The notes: a model not told the origin generated them from the sequence alone. A stretch of DNA of 64,000 nucleotides from Notospermus geniculatus (GCA_002633025.1 NMRB01001301.1:35110-99109); one strand, 5' to 3'; counted from the stretch's first letter, positions 10,701 to 20,810 are shown. A program made the numbers and translations.

Positions 10701-13667
10701 ACTGGCCACTTCTCAGTACATCATGTATATTGTCAGAAGTGATTGGATATTACCAGCCTAAAGTAAATTGCTTCTCAGTATATTCTCAGAAGTGATACAA
10801 AATTACCAGTTACATAACTGGTCATTTCTCAATCCTCAAATGTCATCGGAAATTACCAGTTTTAAATTGAACATTTCTCAACAATATCGGTACATTAGGG
10901 CCGTATGCACCAACGAAGATTATCTTGAACTCAGGTTGAGCCACAACTTTTCAATTGTCACATCATGCCCTGGCAAACCTGAATAACTGAAAAGCTGTGG
11001 CTCAACCTGTGTTCAAGATAATCTTCGTTGGTGCATACTCAGAAGTGACCTGGTCTTTCTCAATATATTCTAAAAGTGACCAGAAATTACCAGCTTTCAA
11101 CTGGTCATTTCTCAATATCTTCTAAAAGTGACCAGAAATTACCAGCTTTCAACTGGTCATTTCTCAATATATTCTAAAAGTGACCAGAAATTACCAGCTT
11201 TCAACTGGTCAGTTCTCAATATTATATTCTAAAAGTGACCAGAAATTACCAGCTTTCAACTGGTCAGTTCTCAATATATTCTAAAAGTGACCAGAAATTA
11301 CCAGCTTTCAACTGGTCATTTCTCAATATATTCTAAAAGTAAAAGTGACCTGATATTACCAGCTTTCAACTGGTCATTTCTCAATATATTCTAAAAGTGA
11401 CCTGATATTACCAGCTTTCAACTGGTCATTTCTCAATATATTCTAGAAGTGACCAGAAATTACCAGCTTTCAACTGGTCATTTCTCAATATATTCTAAAA
11501 GTGACCAGAAATTACCAGCTTTCAACTGGTCATTTCTCAATATATTCTAAAAGTCAGTGACCAGAAATTACCAGCTTTCAACTGGTCATTTCTCAATATA
11601 TTCTACAAGTGACCAGAAATTACCAGCTTTCAACTGGTCATTTCTCAATATAAGTGACCAGAAATTACCAACTTTCAACTGGTCATTTCTCAATATATTT
11701 TAAAAGTGACCAGAAATTACCAGCTTTCAACTGGTCATTTCTCAAAACTGACCAAACTGTGCTGAGGAATTCAAAATGAATTGAATGGGGTGGGGTAATA
11801 GGGCTAGGGCTAATGGGGTCAAGCGGATTTCTGGAAGGTAATTCCACTTAATCCTGAGTCTCCTGCAGTGCAGCACATAATGTAGGACATGTAGGAGGAA
11901 ACTGGATCCTTGAGACAATCAAGCTTGTAAATCTCCCTACCACATAAGCCATATTTACACTGCAAAGAAAAGTCTGGGTTTTTACCAGGTCTGGACTACA
12001 TGTTAATTTGAAGTCCGGGTTTCTCCATCACAGCACTTACATGTACACTACAAACCCAATATAGTACGAAACCCAGCGATCGGAGGTGAATTCGGAGGTC
12101 ACATCCGCGGGTCACTCAATGTAATAACACACGTAATTATCGCAACGCCATCTGTCACCGGGTCTAGAATTAAGATAATTGCGCTTACACCTGAAGTAGA
12201 AGTCCAGACTTGATCTATACCCACTCATGTCATCCGGGCTTAGGAGGTCCAGACTTTGTAGACCCGGGCTTCATTATGCCCGCCTTTTTTGTAGTGTAAG
12301 CAGGAGAAGTCCGGAGTTTGTTTGTAGTGTAAGTACGGCTCTAAAGCCAACCGAGGATTGAACCCACGACCTCCATTGCTGGCAGGCCCAGATATTCCAC
12401 TGTGCCACCACAACAACGATAGCAAGATATCTATTTTTGATGATAGTTATTGAGCCTAAGGCTGCAATCACATAGAGCTACACACTACACGGGCATGCCA
12501 GTCAACAATGGCTTCACAAAGGGCTTGTGACCATGCAGCCATTGTTAACCAGCATGTCCGTATAGTGTGTAGCTCTATGTGATTGTAGCCTTATGAACAT
12601 CTTAGTGCAGAAAAATGCTTTCAGGCACACTCAAGACAAAATCTAGCAAGTTTTCATAAAAACTTAGTTATATCCAACATGGAACAAACAGAGACAAATA
12701 CCCAATTTCAAAGTTAACACTATTTGATGACAACAAAGTCATAATCATTTTTATAACAATCCCAAATCAGGCTGCAGCAGCAGCTTAAAATAATACGCAC
12801 ATAAAAGGAAACTGAACATAAAGGGTTAATACATCAAATTCCCCTTATAACAGTTTTATCTTACCTGCAATTGGGAGGTGGATCAAGAGTAATTTCGGTC
12901 AGCTCTTTCTGAATCCTGAAAACATAATTAACCTTAATTAGGCCTGTAATCAAAGCTGTTAACATTTGCAAAACAGTTGTCATAGGGCAAATAGAGGCTA
13001 ATGCGTTACCAGCTGAAGCACATGCATAAGCCAGTTCGTTTATACACAACGGAAGATTCAACATGGCGAACAGCGAACCTATGCATTGACATACAAAATA
13101 TACACAAACTTCTGCTAAAGATTTCTCGGAAATATCTCTAAGAAACGTAGCAAAAATTACATCTGTGGAAAGCTGTTGTGGAAAAGATTACACATATCCA
13201 AGAAATTTTTAGAAACAATGTTGCATAATTAACCAGGAAGTGATTTTGTCTTATATGCAAATGAGCTCGATCAATCCAATTCACGTCTGGAACCTAGCGT
13301 TCCGAGTGCTTGCAGACTATCCGGATACAATGTACTACACTTGAGAAAATGTCAAAATAATTATAAACTACTGAGTGAAATCTGTTTAAATTTTCAGGGG
13401 GGTTAGTTAAGGGTGGTTTTTACGACCTCACCTTTTATGGGCGGTGGATGTTGGCTTTGGTGGGGGTTTTGAAGCCGGTTTTGGTGAGGGTTTTGGCGAG
13501 TCGCTGCCGGAATTGGAGTTCGATGATTGGGATGACTGACCGCCCCGGCCCCTTCCTCTCCCCCTTCCCCGTCCAGAACCACTGGAGACTTGTTGCACCA
13601 CCTGCGGCTGTGGAGGCTGTGAGGTTCCGTTTAATCCACTAGTGCTTGGCTGCTCTGCCTCAGCCAT
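1584..13667 (-). CDS. UBE2E: UBE2E-type ubiquitin-conjugating enzyme E2, 5' part of gene (exons 1-3)
   Basis: Three coding exons on the minus strand join in frame: 13432-13667 (phase 2 end), 12865-12915, and 1584-1716 (phase 0 end), giving 140 residues. Residues 1 to about 77 form a low-complexity extension (Ser/Gln/Pro, a Gly-Arg run, Lys-Pro repeats), as expected for class III E2s with an N-terminal tail. The UBC fold starts at [18 protein letters not shown] and continues through [25 protein letters not shown] and YPFKPPK, which match the UBE2E family closely. These enzymes accept ubiquitin from E1 as a thioester and pass it on with RING E3s, in cytosol and nucleus. The exon or exons with the HCN motif and catalytic Cys are not in the window and should lie left of position 1. 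Intron 2 is about 11 kb and full of repeats. All junctions have GT donors and AG acceptors. Confidence 0.9.
1717..4880. other. UBE2E intron 2, no gene seen
   Basis: Intronic DNA. Near 3270-3340 and 6700-6760 are phrases of the dispersed family GGGCACATGTCCATGG. Positions 4440-4505 match one arm of the palindrome at 27173-27306. No exon could be supported. Confidence 0.4.
4885..5015 (-). repeat. Chimeric tRNA/5S-rRNA-like SINE fragment
   Basis: Read on the minus strand, a tRNA A-box-like phrase (GGCCTAGTGGTCAGCACG) is followed about 30 bases later by the 5S rRNA internal control region: AAGTTAAGCAACG, then GTCAGTACTTGGATGAGTGA. Animal 5S genes carry almost the same words. The 5' half of 5S is missing, so this is a 5S-derived (SINE3-like) element and not a 5S gene. 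Confidence 0.6.
5165..5250 (-). repeat. Second 5S-like SINE fragment
   Basis: The minus strand reads TTTATGGCCTTATAAAGGAT and then GGGACTTGGATAGGTGACC, the 5S C-box again, with the middle of the neighbouring copy deleted. Confidence 0.5.
5260..6190. other. Intronic DNA without recognised features
   Basis: No exon, tRNA-like box or clear palindrome could be supported. Confidence 0.3.
6191..6552. mobile_element. MITE family GTGCTTACAGGTCGAC, intact copy
   Basis: The 362-bp element has inverted ends AAGGTGCTTACAGGTCGACA and its complement, with further inner complementarity (TCTTGAAG...CTTCAAGA). There is no coding capacity. The copy at 43725-45087 has the same ends and interior, split by two insertions. 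Confidence 0.8.
7008..7292. mobile_element. Long-armed fold-back element
   Basis: Arms of about 95 bp (CACAGTGTTTTGTTTCGCTC ... GAGCGAAACAAAACACTG) include TTTACCGCCAGATGGCACCA and its complement, and surround a ~75-bp centre. Reading through it creates spurious ORFs on both strands. Confidence 0.8.
7788..8045 (+). mobile_element. SINE-A, near full-length copy
   Basis: The tRNA-like head has A box TAGCCTAGTGGTTATCACG, an anticodon-arm-like CCGCTTAGCAAGCGG and B box GGATTCGAATCC. The body contains GCAAGGGCAAGTAAAAGACC and the tail CGTCGGCCCTGACGGAA. A tandem duplication of ACCACCAAAGGCTGAGAGGC flanks its 3' side (8040 and 8170). Other copies lie at 38370, 44630 and 58955. Confidence 0.75.
8240..9495. 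other. Intronic DNA without recognised features
   Basis: No exon or clear repeat was supported. A short inverted phrase occurs around 8925-8955 (CACACATTTTGTGTGTG). Confidence 0.3.
9502..9546. repeat. Perfect 45-bp palindrome
   Basis: Two 22-bp arms, AGTGTTCCACATTTGCAACA-CT and its exact complement, are separated by a single C. There is no mismatch. Confidence 0.85.
10440..11745. repeat. 52-bp satellite of hairpin units
   Basis: More than 20 tandem units have a period of 52 bp in the homogeneous right half (11040-11745). Each contains GAAATTACCAG, a short loop, then CTGGTCATTTC, so every unit can fold into a hairpin of about 11 bp. Left-hand units (10440-10890) are diverged in sequence, yet most keep a paired stem. 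A fold-back element interrupts the array at 10903-11038. Confidence 0.9.
10903..11038. mobile_element. Fold-back MITE inserted in hairpin satellite
   Basis: The 136-bp element has arms of about 43 bp: GTATGCACCAACGAAGATTA ... TAATCTTCGTTGGTGCATAC. It lies inside the 52-bp satellite, so it is younger than the array. Confidence 0.85.
12340..12425 (-). repeat. tRNA-related SINE head
   Basis: The minus strand reads TGGCACAGTGGAATATCTGG, a GCC-containing loop, then GTGGGTTCAATCCTCGG (B-box-like). Neighbouring sequence at 11955-12335 has weak inverted ends (TTACACTGCAAA / TTTGTAGTGTAA). Confidence 0.45.
12457..12593. mobile_element. Fold-back MITE
   Basis: TAAGGCTGCAATCACATAGA and its near-perfect complement bound a 137-bp element with arms of about 50 bp. 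Confidence 0.85.
12865..12915 (-). CDS. UBE2E: UBE2E exon 2 (start of UBC fold)
   Basis: A 51-bp exon between a TTTTCAG acceptor and a GTAAGA donor encodes [17 protein letters not shown], the first helix of the E2 fold. It is almost identical to the vertebrate UBE2E helix. Confidence 0.92.
13432..13667 (-). CDS. UBE2E: UBE2E exon 1 (start codon, low-complexity tail)
   Basis: Begins [14 protein letters not shown] and ends THAHK-like sequence STAHK plus two bases of an Arg codon, followed by the donor GTGAGG. It contains a (Arg-Gly) run and SPKPSPKP repeats. An AG lies one base before the ATG, so a non-coding upstream exon is possible. Confidence 0.85.
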
Positions 13668-14815
13668 CCTGAAATCCAGATTTTCTGCAAGGGAACCCGA
13701 GTTCGACTCAGTCAGATGATCAGTCAGAAAAAAACACGATGTCAGACGGCAAAATTTCGACCCAAACCTCTCTGAAACGCCAGCGTAAATTTATGTGATG
13801 TTTTATTTAAAGACCACAGCACAATAAAAGTGTCGCTTTAACTACGATTATCAACATTATGTTATACATTTGTACATCGCTAACAGGGGAAAAGCATACC
13901 ACACTGTTCTGTACAAAAGCAGTTCAACCACACGGCGAAGAACGCAACTTCCAACAAAGAAGCGCCGTCGTTTCCGCGAAAATTCCACTAAAACTATCCG
14001 TCAGATCCGCTTCAAATTTACCACAGTCAGAAAACTACTACTCACCCTCAGATAGAAAGAAAAAAATTCGAGTTAGGTAGTCCAGATGTATCCAAAATCG
14101 GTGAATTATTACAGTGTGTCCTTCCTGAGAACGTGCAAATCCACGCAATTGGCTGTTCCGCGTTCCCTCCCACCGCGGTGTCAGAAGTTCGGAATAGTCA
14201 ATAGATCACTTTTCCTGCCCCGGATCCTTAACTTTTTTTGCGTTTTTAAGATCGACTTAGGTTATATTTCCCGGATATTTTCTGACCCTCGTATAAAAAT
14301 AAACAAGAATTTGCTAATTGAACCAATTTTGAATCAATTCTTTGGTTGTATTACTTTTATTTTGGAATTTAAGTTAGGTGGTATGGATTATTTTTGATCA
14401 AGTTCTATTCCAAGTGGGGGTGCGGATTATTGGTAATCTCGGCGAATAATTGGCCCATTGAATGGGGATTGGCATACACCAGAATAATATGTGGAACTTA
14501 TCTCATGTGGAAATAGAATGATGAATCCCTGGGTTACGTTTTTTTGACATTGTTTTCATTTTCCTTTTGTTTGTTTATTCAAAAAATGTGTTTAACAAAA
14601 CTGCATGACGTCTCGGCGTGTTATTCCATATGGGTTGATCATATGCGCAGAAGATGGTGCATGGTGACACATTTTCCATGATCAACTGGTTGACAGCAGT
14701 CGGAAATACCGAAGTCATAACAATTGTCTGCTATTGTGAGGTTATATTCGAATAGTCATGGTTTTTATAGACATTATCCTAATCCCTCAATAAACAATAA
14801 AACCGGACTTAAATT
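13668..14815. promoter_or_regulatory. Upstream region of UBE2E
   Basis: Sequence 5' of the UBE2E start codon (minus strand) should contain its 5' UTR and promoter. I see no TATA box or other defined element. ORFs on the plus strand here look non-coding. Confidence 0.3.
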
Positions 14816-14816
14816 C

Positions 14817-15204
14817 CAGGGCCCGGTAGCACCAAACGTCGTAGGTGCTGTCTTAAAGTTAAAGGGCCTCTAGAGGCAGCTTGCTATTAGGCTACTTTCA
14901 GTACTGCAACTATACAACAGGTGGTGGTAGAACTCATGAATTGTGGATCAAATGATGACGGTGATGAAATTTTACTTCAAAAATGATTCCCAAGTTGCAT
15001 CCTCATGCCACCAATTCTGTGTTAGTAATCATATCAATATGCACTAAAAAGCTGCCTCTAGAGGCCCTTTAAGAACAAAAATGGGTTGCACCATCGATGT
15101 CTTAGGACATCGCCCTAACGTTCTTGCCTATGTAGTTACGACATGTCTTAGGGGTTGTCCCAAATTCCATATCTTACGATAAAGTTTGGTGCAACCGGGC
15201 CCAG
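14817..15204. mobile_element. MITE GGGCCCGGTTGCACCAAA, copy 1 (host of a nested element)
   Basis: The ends CCAGGGCCCGGTAGCACCAA and TTGGTGCAACCGGGCCCAGG are inverted. A TTAA-flanked element sits inside (14863-15068). The same MITE recurs at 58387-58763. Confidence 0.85.
14863..15068. mobile_element. TTAA-type palindromic element nested in the MITE
   Basis: The element runs from AGGGCCTCTAGAGGCAGC to GCTGCCTCTAGAGGCCCT, directly flanked by TTAA on each side (14859-14862 and 15069-15072). TTAA target choice is typical of piggyBac-like elements; that assignment is inference. Confidence 0.85.
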
Positions 15205-15249
15205 GATGGTGGAATTTATATTACAACTACAGACACATAATTGGGATCC

Positions 15250-15415
15250 ATTCCTTCTGGGCTCTCTACTAGAAAGTGCTAGATCTCTACTAGAAAGTGC
15301 CTGAGGAAGACTCCGGTTGGGGGTCGAAAATCTGCGAAATTCGGAGACGACTTATTGTTTACTATCATTTTGTGTGTCGTTTTTTTTGTGCTCTATGTTG
15401 GATAACTTAGATTCC
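15250..15415 (+). repeat. Hammerhead-like dispersed repeat, copy 1
   Basis: Contains AGAAAGTGCCTGAGGAAGAC, a hairpin closing on GGGTCGAAAA, then TGCGAAATTCGGAGACGAC and the tail TTTTGTGTGTCG...TGTGCTCTATGTTGGAT. The 5' end has a small duplication of TCTCTACTAGAAAGTGC. Relatives lie at 31300, 40846 (inverted pair), 41486 and 55018. Confidence 0.75.
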
Positions 15416-15430
15416 AGGGCAGAGATTCCT

Positions 15431-15681
15431 CAGGGGCGTAGCTAGCTTTTATGGCTGTGAGGGGGCAAAATGATTGAGTCTGGAGGGCGAGGCCAGAGGG
15501 GGTCTGGGGTCCTCCCCAAGAAAAAAATTGAAACTTTACATCCTCTCAGATGTATTTTCCCCACATCTGACACCACAATAACTTGGCTTGAAGAGGGGAA
15601 ATGACCTTTCAAAGGAAAAAATTGTTTTGTCCCTCTTTGCTCTGGGGGCATTTGCCCCCTGCTCCCCCCGCTAGCTACAGC
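15431..15681. mobile_element. GGGGCGTAGCTAGC fold-back element
   Basis: CAGGGGCGTAGCTAGC and GCTAGCTAC flank an interior with AAAATTGTTTTGTCCCTCT. A second, truncated member starts at 16462 (CAGGGGCGTAGCTAGG). Confidence 0.6.
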
Positions 15682-15780
15682 TTGGCCTTGGCTAAGAGGG
15701 AGCGTCATTGCCCTTACGAAATTGTGACAGGTGTAAATGACATTACCACGTGGTATTGGGCGAATTTTTCACCAAAAATG

Positions 15781-15996
15781 TGCAAAAGTACACAAATGGG
15801 TAAAATGAAGCCAATAAGGAAGAGACAGAAAAAGCCATGGCTTGCCTCTGACTATATGAATGCCAGGAAATCGTATCTCAAGTCCATGTATCAGAGTCAG
15901 TGCGACAACACCTTAACCAAGCTAAAATCTCGAAATTCTTGCAATGCCCGTGAAAAACTTCGACTTCTGTGGAGTAGTGTTGAAGAGACTAGTTAG
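15781..15996 (+). pseudogene. Possible LINE-derived coding remnant
   Basis: The end of an open frame reads KPWLASDYMNARKSYLKSMY and stays open to a stop at 15994. A Lys-Pro-Trp ... Ala-Arg-Lys-x-Tyr pattern occurs between the endonuclease and reverse transcriptase of many LINEs. No endonuclease or RT motif is visible nearby, so this is a weak call. Confidence 0.25.
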
Positions 15997-16246
15997 TGAC
16001 TGATTTTCGACAAAAGGCAAAACTCTGATAGTCCCGTGGAATCTAAGTCCGGTGTGAAAGGAACCCAAGTCCCCCTGTAATGAAAGTCCGGTCTTATTGT
16101 TAAGCGAGGGATTAGGATATGGCTATATAGGCCTATAAACCATAACCATTTATTATAGTGACCTCACAATACCAGACAAAATATCACTCGGACGTTTGTG
16201 AGTGCATTCCTTGTTCTGCCATTCCCAGGGCCGGATCCGGGGTTGA

Positions 16247-16384
16247 NNNNNNNNNNNNNNNNNNNNNNNNNNNNNNNNNNNNNNNNNNNNNNNNNNNNNN
16301 NNNNNNNNNNNNNNNNNNNNNNNNNNNNNNNNNNNNNNNNNNNNNNNNNNNNNNNNNNNNNNNNNNNNNNNNNNNNNNNNNNNN
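16247..16384. other. Assembly gap (138 N)
   Basis: A run of N. The flanks GGGCCGGATCC and GGATCCGGCC are inverted, so the gap probably sits in the middle of a palindromic repeat. Confidence 1.
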
Positions 16385-17024
16385 ACGCCCCCACGCCCCC
16401 TGGATCCGGCCGTGCATTCCATTCACATCAACACTTCCATCCAGGAAGTGCTGATCGCAGCAGGGGCGTAGCTAGGGGGGGGGGGGGCAAATGCCTCCAG
16501 AGCAAAAAGGGACAAAACATTTTTTCTCTAAAAGGTCGGCTCGAACACATTAGCGCGATTTCTCGCTGCGATTTGTGGCTGCGACGGGAGCTGCGACAAA
16601 ATAATCTTTCTTTGAAACCATTCAACCGAAGCAGTGAGAAAGAAAATGTCGCTGAGCAGCAGAATTTGAGCGCCAAATCGCGTCAGTAGGTACAGGCCTT
16701 AACTGGTGAGTATATGTAGTTATTGCGCTGCCCAACGGATCTAATACATGTACAAGGACATTCTCTCCCGGAGATATCGCTTCCCGCAACACCGACCTCA
16801 TCCGGTGGAACCTCGTTTTGGTGACAATCGACGAACAATACATGACGTGTGATCACAACTAAAACTATTATGAGGAGGTTAATACATAGCGATCTTACTA
16901 AGACCTATTCAGTCATCGTCAATAGCGTCATAAATACCATGATGTAATCGTACCTGAGGTTGGTCAAAAAGCAAGTCGAAGCATTATACACATGTGGCTA
17001 TGTGCGTGTATGTGGTATATGGCC

Positions 17025-17087
17025 ATGATGGCGGAAAGGACTATGTCGTTTTACCGATTTTTTTCGAGAAATAGCGCTTTTTTCACG
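17025..17087 (+). CDS. Possible first coding exon, mitochondrial-presequence-like
   Basis: ATG-ATG starts an open stretch MMAERTMSFYRFFSRNSAFF-T ending exactly at a good donor (ACG then GTAAGA). The Arg/Ser/Phe-rich peptide resembles a mitochondrial targeting sequence. No downstream exon was found, so this may be chance. Confidence 0.2.
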
Positions 17088-17257
17088 GTAAGAAACAGCT
17101 AGTTGACTGCGCAAATGTTTCTTTATGACCACGAGTAACTCAGAGCCATGCAACTGATTCCGCAGCAGCCAAAAAGGGCGCGGGAATGTACACATGTGTA
17201 TGATAAAGTCAGCATCGACTTCACGAGAGACTTGTTTCCGATCCCACCGCTAGAGCT

Positions 17258-17497
17258 AAAGGCCTGTCTACACCATCAACATTTCCAAAACATTTCCAAA
17301 ACACCGTTCTTTTCGGATTTGTTGCACAGTGTGGACTGGACCTAACACTTTTGCAAAACAATTTGAAAACATGTTTTGATAAAAAGTGCCGAGTGTAGAC
17401 CAACCCCGAAACAAGCCGCAGCATTTCCAAAACAGTTTTCAAAATGTTTTGTTGCAGAAATGTTTTGAAAATGTTGACGGTGGTGTAGACAAACCTT
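17258..17497. mobile_element. Fold-back MITE
   Basis: AAGGCCTGTCTACACCATCA and TGGTGTAGACAAACCTT bound about 240 bp with internal ATTTCCAAAACA inverted words. It abuts the next element at a shared TTAA. Confidence 0.75.
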
Positions 17498-17499
17498 AA

Positions 17500-18422
17500 G
17501 GGCTAGGTCCACTCACCAAATTTTCCAAGCCCACTTTTCTGAAATGTCAAATATCTTTAAAACACTACAGTCTTTTTACTTTGCATCTACACCTAAACTA
17601 TCAGACGGACAGTGCAACAACTAAAACGACAAATTAGTTTGTGGTCGATCCACTCATTAGCTGAAACAAAGGGTACAACTTTCGGTACATAATGCCGCCT
17701 TATTACAAAGAATCAAGAGACTATCTTCTGTATACCAGTAACTTTGGTTTGTATCTACACGTTAATGAAGTCAGAATTCCAAAATTCGTTTTCATTGTTG
17801 AGAAAATCTCAATTTTGTGAAAATTTTCTCAAGCTATGCCCTTTATTGGAGGTTTGACCATTCCAGACATGAGCAATGACAACAATTGACTGAGTATGGT
17901 AACTCAATGGGCTTGTATTGTGGAACCAAGCAGTCCTGGAATTCTATTCAAATGTCAGGTATGCCAGGGACGCTTACATCATAATGCCACTGTACATTCT
18001 GAATAGGAATGGGCCTACCAGTATGCAGTGCATTGAGTCCAGAGGGTTTAGTGTAGAAACCCTTTGCTTAGGACTGACATTCAAGCTGAAAATTATATTG
18101 AGAAAAATAAGCATTTTCATCAGTTTTCAAAACAAATTTTGAAATTCTAACTTCATCAATGTGTAGATACAAACCTCAGGTTACAAGTACACAGGAAATA
18201 AACTCTTTGTTTTTTGTGATAAAGCCACATTATGTACCGAAAGGTGCGCCATTGTTTTAGCTAATTAGGGCATCAGCTGGTGACAAACTCCACATTTTTG
18301 TTTTTCCACTGTCCATCTGGTACATTTGGTGCAGCTGTAGTTCAAAATGGCCAGGGCATTTCAAAGATATTTGACATTTTTAGAAAACAGGATTCTGAAA
18401 ATTTGGTGAGTGGACCAAGCCC
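17500..18422. mobile_element. Long TTAA-flanked fold-back (923 bp)
   Basis: The ends GGGCTAGGTCCACTCACCAA and TTGGTGAGTGGACCAAGCCC are flanked by TTAA at 17496-17499 and 18423-18426. Inner words are also complementary, for example GATATTTGACATT and GTTTGTATCTACAC with their partners, so the arms span most of the element. Confidence 0.8.
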
Positions 18423-18442
18423 TTAACATGGCTGATGTAACA

Positions 18443-18974
18443 TTAGGGAGGTTGAGATCTTATCACAGATACTTACGTATACGGATCGAACTGATCTCAA
18501 CCTCCCTATTAGGGAGGTTTAGAAATCAAACGATAAACGTAAACTTTACGACAACGTTATTTTTCATACTACGCATTAACCAGATTTTCGAATAACGTTG
18601 TCGTTAACGTTAACGTTTATTAGTGAGTTTAATAAACCATACGTTAACGCTAACGCTAACGCTAATTACGTCAAAATGACGTCACTCCCCGAAGAAATAC
18701 AACTGATTCATTCGATGTGACGTCAAAATGATGTCTATAACGTTAGCGTTAGCGTTAACGTATGGTTTCTTAAACTCACTATTGTCTGATTTATAAACCT
18801 CCCTAATAGGGAGGTTTATAAATCAGATAAGTTTAAGTTTTACGATAAACGTAAACTTTAATGACAACTTTATTTTTGTACCGAAAATGCAATGCAAAAT
18901 CTGGTTAATGTGTAGTATGAAAAATAACGTTGTCGTAAAGTTTTGGTTTATCGTTTGATTTCGAAACCTCCCCA
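18443..18974. mobile_element. Three abutting TTAGGGAGGTTT-type fold-backs
   Basis: Element 1 (18443-18508) pairs TTAGGGAGGTTGAGATC with GATCTCAACCTCCCTA. Element 2 (18509 to about 18808) starts TTAGGGAGGTTTAGAAATCA and has multiple ACGTTAACG words inside. Element 3 (about 18809-18974) ends TTTGATTTCGAAACCTCCCC. Neighbours touch end to end without spacer. Confidence 0.75.
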
Positions 18975-19303
18975 TTGTCTCAAGCTGAGCGATCGGTAAC
19001 CAAGTGCCAGCCCTTTGAAATGATCTGTTTGCCGACCACAACTTCAGCAGCGACAATGGTTGCAGTTTTTATGTATGTAATCCTCTATTTACAAGACCAG
19101 TTTTTACCATTCCAGCGGCTCCAAGCCCAGAGAAAAAGCTGTGTCCATGACGTAAAGCGATCGAGAGGACACCGCGAGCCGAATCGGGCACCTTTCCCCT
19201 CGCAGACGATTCTATCGTCAGGTACAGGAGTTGGAAGCAAATCTTTCTGGTAAGTTTATGACATTACACTCGCTTTCATTTGGTGCCGACTGCAATGAGG
19301 ACC

Positions 19304-19525
19304 ATGGCGCACACGAGCGATTTTTTGAGCGATTTTCTAGGCGACTAGCCTTGCGACTATACAGGAGCGACTGAACATATTTTTAGTTTTTTTATTTTTT
19401 TTTGACTCGTTTGCAACAAATGCTTCACTGGGAGATCAGTGATGTCGACCTCAAAGGTAATTATCGCATGCGACCTAGTAGTCGCATCGGTAGTCGCCCC
19501 CATTTTAGTCGCTCGTGTGCGCCAT
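19304..19525. mobile_element. Fold-back MITE
   Basis: ATGGCGCACACGAGCGA and its complement at the other end, with GCGACTA/TAGTCGC words throughout. Confidence 0.75.
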
Positions 19526-19581
19526 GCTTTACCGATGGCACTCCGGAAACTCCGTGCGAACTAAGCATAAAACCCCAGGTT

Positions 19582-19670
19582 AAGCCTGCCGCACACTGGA
19601 GCTATCTGCTGAGCAAGCGGTCTCGACTGACTTTTTGCTCAACAGATAGCTCCAGTGTGCGACAGGCTTT
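19582..19670. mobile_element. Short fold-back MITE
   Basis: AAGCCTGCCGCACACTGGAG and CTCCAGTGTGCGACAGGCTT form a hairpin of about 90 bp with arms of about 35 bp. Confidence 0.8.
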
Positions 19671-19750
19671 AGCCTGGATGAATGAGGACGTAGATCTACA
19701 CAAATGAAATGACCATGTCTTGTCAACAACGATAAGTCACCAAGGGTAAA

Positions 19751-19833
19751 GTATGATTCACCCTAACTTCAACATGGCAAAGTGCCAGGCCTGTGCAATA
19801 GTTGAAGTTAGGGTGAATCATACTGTAGTAGAC
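19751..19833. mobile_element. CACCCTAACTTCAAC MITE, minimal copy
   Basis: GTATGATTCACCCTAACTTC-AAC and its exact complement enclose a 27-bp centre. Longer members are at 42824-43052 and 54528-54793; a one-ended remnant is at 37360-37416. Confidence 0.85.
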
Positions 19834-20265
19834 CATAAGCCAGGAGGCCCGCCCATTATCATTCTGTTATCACAAAAACCGTCAAACTCAAAAATGTCCA
19901 CTTCTTTTTCAGCTTACTGCCAAACCCTCCTGATCGGAACTGTCGTTTGCCGAACATTTCTTCGGACAGCTTCGGGACAATTCTGAGACCACGTGAACGA
20001 AACGATCGCGTTTGTGTACCCTCGGAAATCACGTGATCGCCTCGGGACAATGTCGGACGGCTTCGGAGGTCATGTGACATTCAAACAAAATGGCCGCGAT
20101 GCCGAAAGGTCATCTTCGTGTTTGACATGTTTAGTCATCAAGGCATCGGAAATACGCTTAAGAACGGTGCTCAGATACATAATTCAGGAACGTGACCGAC
20201 TTTGAAATCGTGCCACGAACTATAGACTTTGTATCGTCTGCTTGGACTGCACGTTGCTAAGGACT

Positions 20266-20487
20266 ATAGACAAGTTGCGAAATTAGCGGCCGCCATGTTT
20301 TTTATGGACTTTTTGACATTGCTTGGGTTTTTCAATGGGATTTTACACTGTCACAGGCGTTCAAAAAACGAAAGGTTAGCAAGTATAAGCAGCTAATAAA
20401 ATACATTCGAATTATATTTGAAAAAGTTCGAAAATTCGGCCAATTCCACAAAAAAAATGGCGGCCGCTATTTTCGCAACCTGTCTAT
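20266..20487. mobile_element. Fold-back MITE
   Basis: ATAGACAAGTTGCGAAATTA, then GCGGCCGCCAT, is inverted at the right end as ATGGCGGCCGCTATTTTCGC, then AACCTGTCTAT. Confidence 0.8.
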
Positions 20488-20497
20488 TCTTACTGAC

Positions 20498-20810
20498 GTG
20501 ATTGCTGCTGAGGACTATTCCACTGTGATTGCTGCTGCATGCTATGAAGTAAGGACTATATATTCTCCTGTGATTGCTAAGAATGCTGAGGACTATTCCA
20601 CTGTGATTGCTGCTGCATGCTATGAAGTAAGGACTACATGTATATATTCTCCTGTGATTGCTAAGAATGCTGAGGACTATTCCTCTGTGATTGCTGCTGC
20701 GTGCTATAAAGTAAGGACTATTCTCCTGTGATTGCTAAGGACTATATTATTTTTCTGTGATTGCTGCTAAGGACTAAATTCTACTGTGATTGCACAAAGG
20801 ACTAGCCTAT
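20498..20810 (+). repeat. Minisatellite (GTGATTGCTGCTGAGGACTA)
   Basis: Units of roughly 27-45 bp built on GTGATTGCT(GCT)AAGGACTAT are repeated about eight times with variable spacers. Confidence 0.8.

Noticed and set aside
10440-11745. CRISPR array
   Set aside because: Regular repeats, but no distinct unique spacers; the whole 52-bp unit is repeated and the sequence is eukaryotic.
18443-18974. Telomere-like TTAGGG repeats
   Set aside because: TTAGGG occurs only at fold-back tips as TTAGGGAGGTT and not as tandem hexamers.
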